A DNA stretch of 61,885 bases from Flemingiibacterium sp964430755 (GTDB taxonomy: Bacteria; Bacillota; Clostridia; Oscillospirales; CAG-272), in contig CAYSFT010000006.1 of assembly GCA_964430755.1 (NCBI GenBank), positions 1 to 61,885 on the forward strand, in the 5' to 3' direction. The notes under the pieces are model-generated. The model worked only from the letters and a program-made list of their open reading frames with translations, was not told where the DNA came from and searched no databases. This document shows positions 8,205-16,291 of this stretch, piece after piece. Numbering within the stretch: the stretch's first letter is position 1; every line of letters begins with the position of its first letter. The position numbers were made by a program, and so were the translations under genes.

Positions 8205-9095
8205 TTATGTCTCTCCATCCTGATCGTTTTCCTTTGTATATTTGCCGAAAACCTTGTTTGTAAACTCCGGCAAACCAAGATAAATTATATTTTTTATTAT
8301 TTCGCCGTATTCAAAGACAGCATCAAATTCCATAAGGCCAATCGCCGCTTCGATTCCCATGAGCTCCATCGTCAGCGCGCGTTTTATCTGTTCACGGTCG
8401 TTACACAAGTCCTCTACGGGATTTTCATACATCATACGAAACGGATTGTACGAGCCCGATTTTATATCATCTTCAAGATCGTCAACGGCATCAATAATGT
8501 AAATATACCGTCCAATATGCCGTCCAATCTCCGCGGCAATACGGTAACTCGCGCTCTCTGCTTCAAACCCGTATGCACAAACATACGCCATCAGCTCACC
8601 AAACGGTTCAGCCGCCATATCAAGTGAAGCACAGTTTTCTTTTTCAAGCTTTGAGAGCGTATCGAGCCTTGAACTTATATATTCCTCCGCCGAAGCCTCA
8701 AATTTTGCACGTTTACGTATTCTCGACGCAATCGGAAGAATCAGCCTTGCGCCAAATCGCTTGAAGCCGCGAGTGTCTGCAATATCGTCACGCAGCTTGT
8801 GATAAGTTAGCACCGATGAAAGCCTTGCGCAGTAATCGAGCTGTGTTGCGCCAACGAGCACCGCACGCTTCTTCGTCGGATGCGCAAGACATCTGTGACG
8901 CTCGATTTTTCCAACCTCACCTGCAAGTGACATTCTCACAAGCGCAAGAAAAACAAAATCATAACTCAGCGACAGTCTTGATATATGCGTGGTGTTACGT
9001 CCGAGAGCTTCACAAAGTCCACAGTAAACGGCACGGTAAAGCTCGTATTCTTTAACCTTGAGTTCAGCCGAAACCGGCTTTACATATCCGAACAC
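8205..9095 (-). CDS. DUF5685 family protein
   Basis: The 296-aa protein matches the DUF5685 pattern as I remember it: N-terminal FGYVKPVSAELKVKEYELYR, conserved Cys in YCGLCEALG, a Cys-His near CLAHPTKKR, and TYHKLRDDIAD. The all-helical composition with acidic pairs (KLRDDIAD, DAVDDLEDD) recalls isoprenoid-synthase folds, though a catalytic role is unproven. I chose the GTG at 9095 because GGAGGTG sits 6 nt upstream and family members start M-F-G-Y-V; a TTG 15 nt earlier overlaps that site. First gene of a three-gene operon with the J-domain and membrane proteins. Confidence 0.8.
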   Translation of the reverse strand: MFGYVKPVSAELKVKEYELYRAVYCGLCEALGRNTTHISRLSLSYDFVFLALVRMSLAGEVGKIERHRCLAHPTKKRAVLVGATQLDYCARLSSVLTYHKLRDDIADTRGFKRFGARLILPIASRIRKRAKFEASAEEYISSRLDTLSKLEKENCASLDMAAEPFGELMAYVCAYGFEAESASYRIAAEIGRHIGRYIYIIDAVDDLEDDIKSGSYNPFRMMYENPVEDLCNDREQIKRALTMELMGIEAAIGLMEFDAVFEYGEIIKNIIYLGLPEFTNKVFGKYTKENDQDGET

Positions 9096-9228
9096 GAACC
9101 TCACCTCCAATGTCCTTACATATAATTTTACTCCGAACTAATTTATAACGCCTTACGACAGATTGAACTTTTTGTAAATCTTTTTGAGTTTATGGGAAAT
9201 TCAAGGGGTTTACACGTTTGTCAGTGGA

Positions 9229-9432
9229 TAAATTATAGTTTGCGCCCTCATCAGTCAAAGTTGCGAAGCAATCTTTTACAGCTCTCTCCCAAGGGAAGCC
9301 TCTTGGTTAGATTTATGCCTCAAATATATGCGCTGGCTACTCCAAAGCCTTCCCCTGGGGGAAGGTGGCACGTCGTAAGACGTGACGGATGAGGGCACAC
9401 CTCGATGAGGGCACACATTAAACTATAATTTA
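9229..9432. repeat. MITE-like element, copy A (arms K/Z)
   Basis: Bounded by perfect 13-bp inverted repeats TAAATTATAGTTT/AAACTATAATTTA. The left arm carries the AGTTGCGAAGCAATC hairpin (type K), the right arm the CACGTC...GACGTG hairpin (type Z), each followed inward by a CCC/GGG-rich stem. It lies 9 bp beyond the T-tract of the minus-strand terminator at 9442-9473. The rest of the 9096-9480 gap holds only the unrecognised promoter region of the DUF5685 operon. Confidence 0.85.
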
Positions 9433-9441
9433 CCGCATATG

Positions 9442-9473
9442 CAAAAAAGAAGCCGTCTAATCAAAGACAGCTC
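9442..9473 (-). terminator. Intrinsic terminator of the CNNM gene
   Basis: On the minus strand, AGCTGTCT...AGACGGCT stem followed by TCTTTTTTGC, directly after the stop codon region. Confidence 0.75.
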
Positions 9474-9480
9474 CCATATA

Positions 9481-10767
9481 CTATTCATCTTTTTCGGCAT
9501 CGTCCTCATCGGAGTCAGCTTCAATTTTTGTAACCTTTATTTCTTCAACAAGCTTGTCGTCAACCTTTGTGACCTCAACATGAAGCTTTTCGTAGTCAAA
9601 CTCCACGCCAACCTCGGGAAATTCTCCAAGCTGCATCGTAACCCAGCCGCTTACAGTCTGCGGAAGCTCATCCTCATCATCTGGGACAATCTCAAAATGC
9701 TCAAGCAGCTCATCCGTTCGCATATCACCGGCGAATGTGACAGTACCGTCAGAATTTTCCGTAACAGCCTGCTCCTCCACCTCGTCGTGTTCATCCCAGA
9801 TGTCACCAACAAGCTCCTCAAGAACGTCCTCAAGCGTTACAATACCCATTGTTCCGCCGTAATCGTCGAGAACGATCGCCATATGCGTTTTTTCCTGCTG
9901 GAACTGTGTCAGCAGCTTTGAAATTTTTACGTGGCAGGTAATGAAAAACGGTTTTTTGAGTATCTTACTTATATTTTTTCCGCCGTTGCGGATAAGATAA
10001 TAGAAATCCTTTTCGTGAAGCACACCGATTATATTGTCAATCGTTTCCTCATATACGGGCAGACGTGAAAAGCCCGTGCTGAAAAAGATCTCGGCAATTT
10101 CGTCGTTTGTTGTGTCCTTGTCAATGGCAATAACGTCGACACGCGGAGTTATGATCTCCTCGGCATCGCCATCGACAAATTCAATAGCCGAACGTATCAG
10201 CTCACCCTCCTGCTCGTCAATAACGCCGTCCTCCTGGACCTCGTCAACGATAGTGATAAGCTCTTCTTCGGTCATAACCTTTTCGCCGCCGAGATGGAAT
10301 ATCTTAGCGAGCATCTTCTTCCATACGCGGAAAAAGAAGTTAATAGGCGTGAAAAGGAAAACAAGCAAGCGTATTATCGGCGCAACGGTCAATGCAAATC
10401 CGTCGGGAGCTTCCTTTGCAATACTTTTGGGCGAAACCTCACCGAAAATAAGAACAAACACCGTTGTTGCCGCGGTTGAAATCGCAGCACCGTTAGTCGG
10501 GAACCACTTAACGAACATAACCGTCGCGATTGCCGTAAGTGCGATATTAACAATATTGTTACCGATAAGTATAGTGGAAATCAGGGAATCGTAATCCTCA
10601 GACAATTTGAGTACAGTCGCCGCGCGTTTACTGCCGTCGGAGGCAAGATTTTTCATTCTGACGCGGTTAAATGTATTAAATGCGGTTTCGGTCGCCGAAA
10701 ACAATGCTGACATCATGACAAGGATAACTATCGCTATTATCATGCGTATACTGTCGCCGTCTATCAT
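9481..10767 (-). CDS. CNNM/CorC-type membrane protein with CBS pair (hemolysin family)
   Basis: The 428-aa protein has an N-terminal CNNM (DUF21) transmembrane domain (residues about 8-170, with the typical MMSALFSATETAFNTFNRVR start and IGNNIVNIALTAIATV), a CBS-domain pair (about 205-325, TPRVDVIAID and FFITCHVKISKLL), and a C-terminal CorC_HlyC domain (about 335-410, VSGWVTMQLGEFP). Members of the family export Mg2+ or related divalent cations (CorC, MpfA); the 'hemolysin' label is historical. AGGAGA lies 6 nt before the ATG. Its 5' leader contains a translated-looking 25-codon frame and a near-consensus promoter, so it is probably regulated at the leader level. Confidence 0.92.
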   Translation of the reverse strand: MIDGDSIRMIIAIVILVMMSALFSATETAFNTFNRVRMKNLASDGSKRAATVLKLSEDYDSLISTILIGNNIVNIALTAIATVMFVKWFPTNGAAISTAATTVFVLIFGEVSPKSIAKEAPDGFALTVAPIIRLLVFLFTPINFFFRVWKKMLAKIFHLGGEKVMTEEELITIVDEVQEDGVIDEQEGELIRSAIEFVDGDAEEIITPRVDVIAIDKDTTNDEIAEIFFSTGFSRLPVYEETIDNIIGVLHEKDFYYLIRNGGKNISKILKKPFFITCHVKISKLLTQFQQEKTHMAIVLDDYGGTMGIVTLEDVLEELVGDIWDEHDEVEEQAVTENSDGTVTFAGDMRTDELLEHFEIVPDDEDELPQTVSGWVTMQLGEFPEVGVEFDYEKLHVEVTKVDDKLVEEIKVTKIEADSDEDDAEKDE

Positions 10768-10824
10768 AATATTCTCCTATAAATATATATTTTTATGGTA
10801 TTCGTTATATACTAATGGATACGA

Positions 10825-10902
10825 TCATGGCGGAGAGATACGTGCGTCATTGATATTCTTCGGTGCCGAGCATCGTCGGGCAGGACCCAAATTCTCACTC
10901 AT
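10825..10902 (-). CDS. Candidate 25-aa leader peptide upstream of the CNNM gene
   Basis: An ATG frame of 25 codons and TGA lies between the promoter and the CNNM start. An AGGAG sits 13 nt upstream. The peptide reads MSENLGPARRCSAP, then KNINDARISPP and stop: three internal or terminal Pro-containing turns, Arg-Arg, and a Pro-Pro pair directly before the stop codon, a context known to slow ribosomes. It is far more G+C-rich than the surrounding leader. Leader peptides control Mg2+ transporter genes in enterobacteria (MgtL, CorL); an analogous role is inference. Confidence 0.55.
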   Translation of the reverse strand: MSENLGPARRCSAPKNINDARISPP

Positions 10903-10938
10903 GGATGTTATGTCACTCCTTATAGCTTTAATATTACT

Positions 10939-10967
10939 ATTATACATGATAGCACGTCATTTTGCAA
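10939..10967 (-). promoter_or_regulatory. Promoter of the CNNM gene and its leader peptide
   Basis: TTGCAA at 10962-10967, 17-bp spacer, TATAAT at 10939-10944 on the minus strand. Transcript starts near 10932, giving a 165-nt leader. Confidence 0.75.
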
Positions 10968-11178
10968 TGGTTTTTTCAAAAATTACCGATATTTTCACAA
11001 TTCGGACTTATATGTCATATTTTTCCACATATCGAAAAGCACTGCATGGCATAAAATATGTATTGGGGAGATCTGCGTCCACTCGATGAAAATATGTGCA
11101 TATAATCACATTTTGTGTCGAATTATATACCGAAAATTGGCAAAACATTAACAAAAATATAAAAATTCAACTAAACTA

Positions 11179-11207
11179 TTGATTTTTCTATCGAAATATA
11201 TTATAAT
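11179..11207 (+). promoter_or_regulatory. Promoter of pfkA
   Basis: TTGATT at 11179-11184, 17-bp spacer, TATAAT at 11202-11207. Confidence 0.75.
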
Positions 11208-11267
11208 ATATATTCGGTAAAATATAACTTTAAAAGGAAATTTTATAAACAAAGGAAGATAGATATC

Positions 11268-12335
11268 ATGGCAAAATTCAGAAAAATCGGCGTTCTCACC
11301 TCAGGCGGCGACGCTCCCGGTATGAATGCGGCTGTTCGCGCAGTCGTTCGCTCCGCACTTGCTCGCGGCGTTGAGGTTGTTGGAATATGCAAAGGTTACA
11401 CCGGTCTTATCAGCGGCGAGCTTCGCAAGCTCACATCCCTCGACGTTGCAAACATCACGGGTCTTGGCGGAACGATCCTTTATTCCGACCGCTGCGATGA
11501 ATTCGCAACCGAACCTGGTATGGCAAAAGCAATCAAGACTTGTAAAGATAACGAAATCGACGGTATCATCGCCTGCGGCGGCGACGGTACATTCCGTGGT
11601 GCAACCGATCTCTCCATGCGCGGTATTCCGACCATCGGTATTCCCTGCACCATTGATAATGACATCACCTCCACAGATTATTCCATCGGCTTTGACACAG
11701 CAATGAACACTGTTCTCCACGCAGCTGACTGCCTGCGCGACACCTGCGAATCTCACGCACGCGGCGAGGTTATCGAGGTTATGGGACGTGACGCAGGTTA
11801 CATCGCAATCGAATGCGGTATCTCCTGCGGCGCAAACGCAATTGCAGTTAAAGAGCTTCACTTCGACGAAGATGCTTGCATCAAAAAGCTCATCGAACTG
11901 CGCGCAAAGGGACAGAGAAGCTTCCTCGTTATGCATTCAGAGGGTATGCCCGAGGGATTTGGAGAAAACCTCACCAAGCGTATGAACGAAGAAGCAAACA
12001 TTGACTCCCGTTTCATCCGTCTTGCGCACATGGTACGCGGCGGCTCGCCGACACTCCGCGACAGACTCACCGCAACACGTATGGGCGATTTCGCGGTTGA
12101 CCTCGTTCTCGACGGCAAGTCTGATCTTGTTGTTTGTGAGCGCGACGGCAAGCTCGTTGCAACCGATATCGCATGGGCACTCGTTACCGACCGTATGTAC
12201 AAGAACAAGCTGAAGGACGGCGACCTTGATAAGTTTAACGCTGAACAGCTTGAAGCAATGAAGGCACGCTGTGCAGAAAAGAGAGCAGTCCTTGAAGATC
12301 TCATGGATGTTGCGATGACTCTCGCAAAGAACTGA
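11268..12335 (+). CDS. pfkA: 6-phosphofructokinase
   Basis: Phosphorylates fructose 6-phosphate to the 1,6-bisphosphate, the committed step of glycolysis in the cytoplasm. The 355-aa protein has the phosphate-binding GVLTSGGDAPGMNAAVR N-terminus, GGDGT at 104-108 and the catalytic TIDND loop at 128-132 (Asp130 and Asp132 region), and HMVRGGSPTLRDR for substrate binding. Gly107 at the position that is Asp in PPi-dependent enzymes points to ATP use; Cys127 replaces the usual Gly of PGTIDND. About 35 residues longer than the E. coli enzyme, mostly at the C-terminus. Own promoter and terminator, so monocistronic. Confidence 0.96.
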   Translation: MAKFRKIGVLTSGGDAPGMNAAVRAVVRSALARGVEVVGICKGYTGLISGELRKLTSLDVANITGLGGTILYSDRCDEFATEPGMAKAIKTCKDNEIDGIIACGGDGTFRGATDLSMRGIPTIGIPCTIDNDITSTDYSIGFDTAMNTVLHAADCLRDTCESHARGEVIEVMGRDAGYIAIECGISCGANAIAVKELHFDEDACIKKLIELRAKGQRSFLVMHSEGMPEGFGENLTKRMNEEANIDSRFIRLAHMVRGGSPTLRDRLTATRMGDFAVDLVLDGKSDLVVCERDGKLVATDIAWALVTDRMYKNKLKDGDLDKFNAEQLEAMKARCAEKRAVLEDLMDVAMTLAKN

Positions 12336-12347
12336 TAAATATAAATG

Positions 12348-12380
12348 ACCACTCGTCGTAAAAAAATGAGTGGTTTTCTT
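12348..12380 (+). terminator. Intrinsic terminator of pfkA
   Basis: ACCACTC...GAGTGGT stem followed by TTTTCTT, 12 bp after the stop codon. Confidence 0.8.
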
Positions 12381-12385
12381 ATGCC

Positions 12386-12414
12386 TTGACACGACCGACT
12401 GAATATGATATAAT
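12386..12414 (+). promoter_or_regulatory. Promoter of the TRIC/UPF0126 gene
   Basis: Perfect consensus: TTGACA 12386-12391, 17-bp spacer, TATAAT 12409-12414. Confidence 0.88.
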
Positions 12415-12448
12415 TAAGCAGTATTTTATGCTTAAACGGAGGGCAACA

Positions 12449-13102
12449 ATGGCAGAAATTATAAAAACACTTGAGATAATCGGAACTATCGCATTTGCCG
12501 TGTCGGGTGCACTGATCGCGGTCGGAACAAGCCTTGACATATTCGGCGTCGTGTTTGTCGGATGTATCACCGCAGTCGGCGGCGGTATCGTTCGTGACCT
12601 GCTCCTCGGCATCACACCGCCCGGAATCTTTTCGTCATTTCATATATGCTTGATTGCAATGATAACAGCGATAGCCGTATTTATCATCGCTTACATAAGT
12701 CGTACAAAATTCAGTACATTCAAAACAAAAATCGAGCACATAAACAACTTCTTCGATGCAGTCGGACTTGCGGCATTCTCGGTAACCGGAGCTGAGGTCG
12801 GCTTCACGCACGGCTTTTCGGATAATGCATTTATTATCATCGTCATTGGTATGATTACAGGCGTCGGCGGCGGTATCTTCCGCGATATCCTCATTAACAC
12901 AACACCGTATGTTTTCAAGAAGCACATTTACGCGCTTGCATCCATCTTCGGAAGCACACTGTATTTTATACTTCGCACTTGCATTGACAACATACCGCTC
13001 GCGTCGGTGCTGTCTATGCTTTCGGTCGTGCTGATACGTCTGCTTGCGACGAAATATTGTTGGAATCTACCGAAGGTTCATATTGAAAGCGATAAGGAAT
13101 AA
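12449..13102 (+). CDS. TRIC/UPF0126 family membrane protein (YadS/YicG-like)
   Basis: The 217-aa protein has two homologous halves of three transmembrane helices, each with a Gly-rich signature (VGCITAVGGGIVRDLLLG at about 35-52 and IGMITGVGGGIFRDILI at about 125-141), which is diagnostic for the UPF0126/TRIC cation-channel-like family; an E. coli member transports glycine. I chose the ATG at 12449 because the consensus promoter occupies the frame further upstream and GGAGGG lies 8 nt before it. The terminator-like hairpin at 13115-13157 ends the unit. Substrate here is unknown. Confidence 0.93.
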   Translation: MAEIIKTLEIIGTIAFAVSGALIAVGTSLDIFGVVFVGCITAVGGGIVRDLLLGITPPGIFSSFHICLIAMITAIAVFIIAYISRTKFSTFKTKIEHINNFFDAVGLAAFSVTGAEVGFTHGFSDNAFIIIVIGMITGVGGGIFRDILINTTPYVFKKHIYALASIFGSTLYFILRTCIDNIPLASVLSMLSVVLIRLLATKYCWNLPKVHIESDKE

Positions 13103-13114
13103 ATCAAAATTTCG

Positions 13115-13160
13115 ACACCGGAGCTGTTACATTAACGGACAGTCCCGGTGATTTTTTGTT
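13115..13160 (+). terminator. Intrinsic terminator
   Basis: CACCGGAGCTGT paired with ACAGTCCCGGTG, followed by ATTTTTTG. MITE copy B begins immediately after the T-tract. Confidence 0.7.
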
Positions 13161-13161
13161 A

Positions 13162-13403
13162 GATAAATTATAGTTTATGTGAGAGCCCTCATCAGTCTCG
13201 CTTCGCTCGACAGCTTCCCCCAGGGGAAGCCTTTTGGCAACTTTGAGCATCAGGATAAAATAATATATTTCAATTGTTTTGATTCTCCATTTCATTAACA
13301 TAAATCTACTTCAAAGCCTTCCCTTGGGGGAAGGTGGCACGCCTGCGGCGTGACGGATGAGGGCACGACTCGATGAAGGCTCTCGCACAAACGCTAATTT
13401 ATC
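13162..13403. repeat. MITE-like element, copy B (arms S/Z)
   Basis: Ends GATAAATTATAGTTT and AAACGCTAATTTATC (imperfect inverted repeat). Left arm is the CGCTTCGCTCG type (S), right arm the CACGCC...GGCGTG type (Z). The AT-rich centre is about 85 bp. It fills most of the 13103-13474 gap, between two convergent terminators. Confidence 0.85.
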
Positions 13404-13410
13404 CCATACG

Positions 13411-13438
13411 AAAGGGACTGCCACAATAGCAGTCCCAC
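13411..13438 (-). terminator. Terminator-like hairpin after the serine dehydratase gene
   Basis: GGGACTGC...GCAGTCCC stem with a short TTTCG tail on the minus strand. Confidence 0.6.
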
Positions 13439-13474
13439 CTTATATTCATTTAAGGAAAATTTCGATGATCCGTG

Positions 13475-14926
13475 TCAGCGGCCCACCTTAAGCTTTGCGA
13501 GTCCGCCCTCGGCTGTTTCCTTGTATTGATGCGAAATATCAAGCCCCGTCTGCTTCATAACCGCGATAACCTTGTCAAGCGAAATTTTACGCGAATCGGA
13601 AAGGAAACTCGCAAGGCTGACAGCATTTATCGCTCTCATCGCCGCAACGGCGTTTCTCTCAATGCACGGTATCTGAACGAGTCCGCATATGGGATCACAC
13701 GTCAGTCCCAGATGATGCTCAATCGCAATTTCTGCCGCATATTCAATCTTGTCAAACCCAAGTCCGAAAAGGTCACCGAGTGCCGCCGCGGCCATTGCAC
13801 AGGCGCTTCCGACCTCCGCCTGACATCCGCATTCACTTCCCGAAATCGAAGCGTTTGTCTTGATAAGATTTCCAATAATACCGCCTGCGGCAAGAGCGTG
13901 AACGATCTCCGTGTCCGAACAGCCGCGCTTCTGCTGCTGATAGTAAAGCACTGCCGGGAGAACACCTGCCGCTCCGCAGGTTGGCGCTGTAACGATACGC
14001 TCCGCACAGGCATTCTGTTCGCTGACGGCAAACGCATACGAGCAGACCATGCGATTCTCTCTCGTTTCCGCAGATTCGTCAATATGCTGCTTGTTGTAAA
14101 GCTGCTTTGCACGCTTCTGCACCTCAAGCCCGCCCGGAAGTATACCCTCATCCGCAAGACCGTCCGCGATACTGCGCTTCATTTCATGCCACACACGCGA
14201 GAGATACTCCGTTATCTTCTTGCCCTCTATCCGCTCGACATACTGCCAAAGACGTATATTTTCACGTGCACAGTATTCTGCAATCTTTTCAAATGAGTTA
14301 TCGGGATAAACATCCTCACCCTCGCCGTATTCTATGCCGTCAATGACGATCTTCCCACCGCCAACACTCGCCACACGGCTTTTCTTAAGAAGCGTTTCAC
14401 CGCGATAAGCGTATATATCAAAAGTGTTCGGATGCGGAAGATCCTCCTCGGTATAATTGAAGCTGATCTCGCATTGACTTGGCGCAAGCGTCTTTTTGAT
14501 AACGCGGTCAGTACCGTGACCAACACCCGTTTTGGCAAGTGAGCCATAAAGCGTGACCTTGAAGCTATCCGCCGTCGGGTTACCTGCTTTAAACATCTCG
14601 CAAGCACGCTCCGGACCTATCGTATGAGAGCTTGACGGACCGTATCCGATACGGTAAATTCCCTCAAGGGATTTCATGCCTGTTGTGACTGATTCAATAA
14701 CAGCTTGCTTTTTCGCGCTCGGAGATTCATCAAAAAAGTGATCCACCGGAACACCGAATATTCTCGAAAGCTTATATATATTTTCCGTTGACGGAAGCGC
14801 AAGTCCGGTTTCCCATTTTGAAACGGCACGGTTACTGACGCCGAGCATATTTCCAAGCTCCTGCTGTGTGATACCGCTGTTCTTCCTCATTGCGGTAAAT
14901 TTACTTGCAAAGTTATTCTCACGCAT
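13475..14926 (-). CDS. L-serine dehydratase (Fe-S type) fused to an N-terminal XRE-type HTH domain
   Basis: The 483-aa protein joins a lambda-repressor-like HTH (residues about 8-62: TQQELGNMLGVSNRAVSKWE) to a single-chain iron-sulfur serine dehydratase. The beta-type domain follows (about 85-235, GPSSSHTIGPERA), then the catalytic alpha-type domain (about 265-480) with candidate [4Fe-4S] Cys in APTCGAAGVLPA, SECGCQAE and LTCDPICGLVQIPCIERNAV. The enzyme converts serine to pyruvate and ammonia. AAGGAG lies 9 nt before the ATG. A 7-bp-arm palindrome covers its own -10 region, so the HTH may repress its own gene, possibly according to the state of the enzyme. Gene symbols sdaA/sdaAB describe the unfused forms. 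Confidence 0.92.
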   Translation of the reverse strand: MRENNFASKFTAMRKNSGITQQELGNMLGVSNRAVSKWETGLALPSTENIYKLSRIFGVPVDHFFDESPSAKKQAVIESVTTGMKSLEGIYRIGYGPSSSHTIGPERACEMFKAGNPTADSFKVTLYGSLAKTGVGHGTDRVIKKTLAPSQCEISFNYTEEDLPHPNTFDIYAYRGETLLKKSRVASVGGGKIVIDGIEYGEGEDVYPDNSFEKIAEYCARENIRLWQYVERIEGKKITEYLSRVWHEMKRSIADGLADEGILPGGLEVQKRAKQLYNKQHIDESAETRENRMVCSYAFAVSEQNACAERIVTAPTCGAAGVLPAVLYYQQQKRGCSDTEIVHALAAGGIIGNLIKTNASISGSECGCQAEVGSACAMAAAALGDLFGLGFDKIEYAAEIAIEHHLGLTCDPICGLVQIPCIERNAVAAMRAINAVSLASFLSDSRKISLDKVIAVMKQTGLDISHQYKETAEGGLAKLKVGR

Positions 14927-14956
14927 TGTAGTGTCTCCTTATAATGGAAGTACTGC

Positions 14957-14992
14957 TACTATAATTTTAATATAGTATTTCCCCTTTGTCAA
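14957..14992 (-). promoter_or_regulatory. Promoter of the HTH-serine dehydratase gene with overlapping palindrome
   Basis: Minus strand TTGACA (14987-14992), 17-bp spacer, TAAAAT (14964-14969). The inverted repeat TACTATA (14957-14963)/TATAGTA (14971-14977) is centred on the -10 box and is a plausible operator for the HTH domain of the downstream protein. Confidence 0.7.
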
Positions 14993-15001
14993 TAGAATAT
15001 C

Positions 15002-15028
15002 GGAAAAAGATATCAACCGATAGTTGAT
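15002..15028 (-). terminator. Terminator of the rpiR-transporter operon
   Basis: ATCAAC-TATCG-GTTGAT followed by ATCTTTTTCC on the minus strand. Confidence 0.6.
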
Positions 15029-15071
15029 GCGTTAGGTCAAATCCGTCTTTTGATCTGCACTTAACTGTAAG

Positions 15072-16289
15072 TTAAACAGCATCCTTTTTGCTTGCTTTTT
15101 TCGGTATCGAAACAATAATACCAAACACCATCATCGCGCACCAAACAAGTATCAGTTTACCCCAACCGATTACCGAAACTGCATTTGCGAATATGAGATT
15201 AGCTACCGCCGCAGAAGCGTAACTGATAAAATCGAGAAATCCGGTCGCTGTTGAAACCATTCCTGTGTCATAAAGACTCGGACAATAGCGACTCCACATC
15301 ATTGTGTCTGCGCCGTTTGACGAGATTATGGCAAGAATCATAAAAACAATATTGAAAATAGGCTCGTTTATCAGAAAAGCAGCGACGAATGACAGAGACG
15401 CCGATATAAACATAATAAACATCGTAAGATACATATTTCTTTTCAGGCGCTCGTAAATAAAAACAGAGATAAACGGTGTTGCCGAGATAGCAAAAGTGGC
15501 AATGGCGAAAATCGTTACGGCAGTGTCAGATGGGAAGCCGAGATGCTGTGATATGTAAGTCGGGAGCCAGAATACCACCGACGTTCTGACAGTTCCGGTC
15601 ACGATGGCGACAAGGGCAAATTTTATAATATTTCTCTTAATGAGAACCTTTATATTTCCTCCCCGTGCCGCTTTGGGCTTGTATTGTCCATACTTAACCA
15701 TACCTTTTTTCTCCATTACGGAGCATATTACAAAAAACACAACTGCCATTGTTCCAAGGCAGAAGCTGCTTAGTCTGAAAAGATTATGCCATACCATAAG
15801 TGCCGCAGAAAAGCCTGCAAGCGGTGAGCCGAGAAACGATGCCAGCGAATAACCGAGGCTGCAGCGTGTTGCGTACACCGGTTCAACATTTTCGGAAACG
15901 ATTTTCGTCATCGGAGCATATATCATTGAAAGGAAGAAGCCCATCATGCCGTAAACGATAAGCGCCGGAAGCTTGCTTGTATCTGAAATTTCAAGAAAAA
16001 TAAGATTTGTAACGCCCGCCATAAAGAGCCCGATACTCATCATATATTTAGCCTTGATCTTGTCGCCGATGATACCGTTTATAAGCTGACCTATCGCATA
16101 AAAAGCAAAATATGCGGATGAAAGACTTCCGAGAAAGGCTTCGGTGTAACCGTGCTCTATCATTTGCGGAGTTGCCGCGCCAAGAACATTCCTCGCAAAG
16201 TATACCGCAAGATATGACACCGAGCACAATATTCCGAGCGATATTGCTTTTTTAAAACTCTCGCGTTTTTGCAGTGCGTTTACATCCAT
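15072..16289 (-). CDS. MFS transporter, organophosphate:phosphate antiporter type
   Basis: The 405-aa protein has twelve predicted transmembrane segments and opens SVSYLAVYFARNVLGAATPQMI, close to the GlpT/UhpT pattern (Y-x-x-R-x-N-x). The RxN motif and the loop GDKIKAKYMMSIG between helices 2 and 3 fit the OPA subfamily, which exchanges phosphate for glycerol-3-phosphate or hexose phosphates. Its start codon is 3 bp after the RpiR gene and its ribosome binding site (GAAGGAGA) lies inside that gene, so the two are translated together. The substrate is probably a phosphorylated sugar sensed by the SIS domain of the neighbour. Confidence 0.88.
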   Translation of the reverse strand: MDVNALQKRESFKKAISLGILCSVSYLAVYFARNVLGAATPQMIEHGYTEAFLGSLSSAYFAFYAIGQLINGIIGDKIKAKYMMSIGLFMAGVTNLIFLEISDTSKLPALIVYGMMGFFLSMIYAPMTKIVSENVEPVYATRCSLGYSLASFLGSPLAGFSAALMVWHNLFRLSSFCLGTMAVVFFVICSVMEKKGMVKYGQYKPKAARGGNIKVLIKRNIIKFALVAIVTGTVRTSVVFWLPTYISQHLGFPSDTAVTIFAIATFAISATPFISVFIYERLKRNMYLTMFIMFISASLSFVAAFLINEPIFNIVFMILAIISSNGADTMMWSRYCPSLYDTGMVSTATGFLDFISYASAAVANLIFANAVSVIGWGKLILVWCAMMVFGIIVSIPKKASKKDAV

Positions 16290-16291
16290 AA

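Noticed and set aside
10801..10935. G+C-rich block in the CNNM leader as a riboswitch (M-box or yybP-ykoY type)
   Set aside because: Conserved sequences of those classes are absent, and the block reads as a translated-looking 25-codon frame, so the leader-peptide explanation was preferred.
12386..12448. Upstream start for the TRIC/UPF0126 gene at 12386
   Set aside because: A consensus promoter occupies 12386-12414, so the first codons of such an extension would lie upstream of the transcription start.
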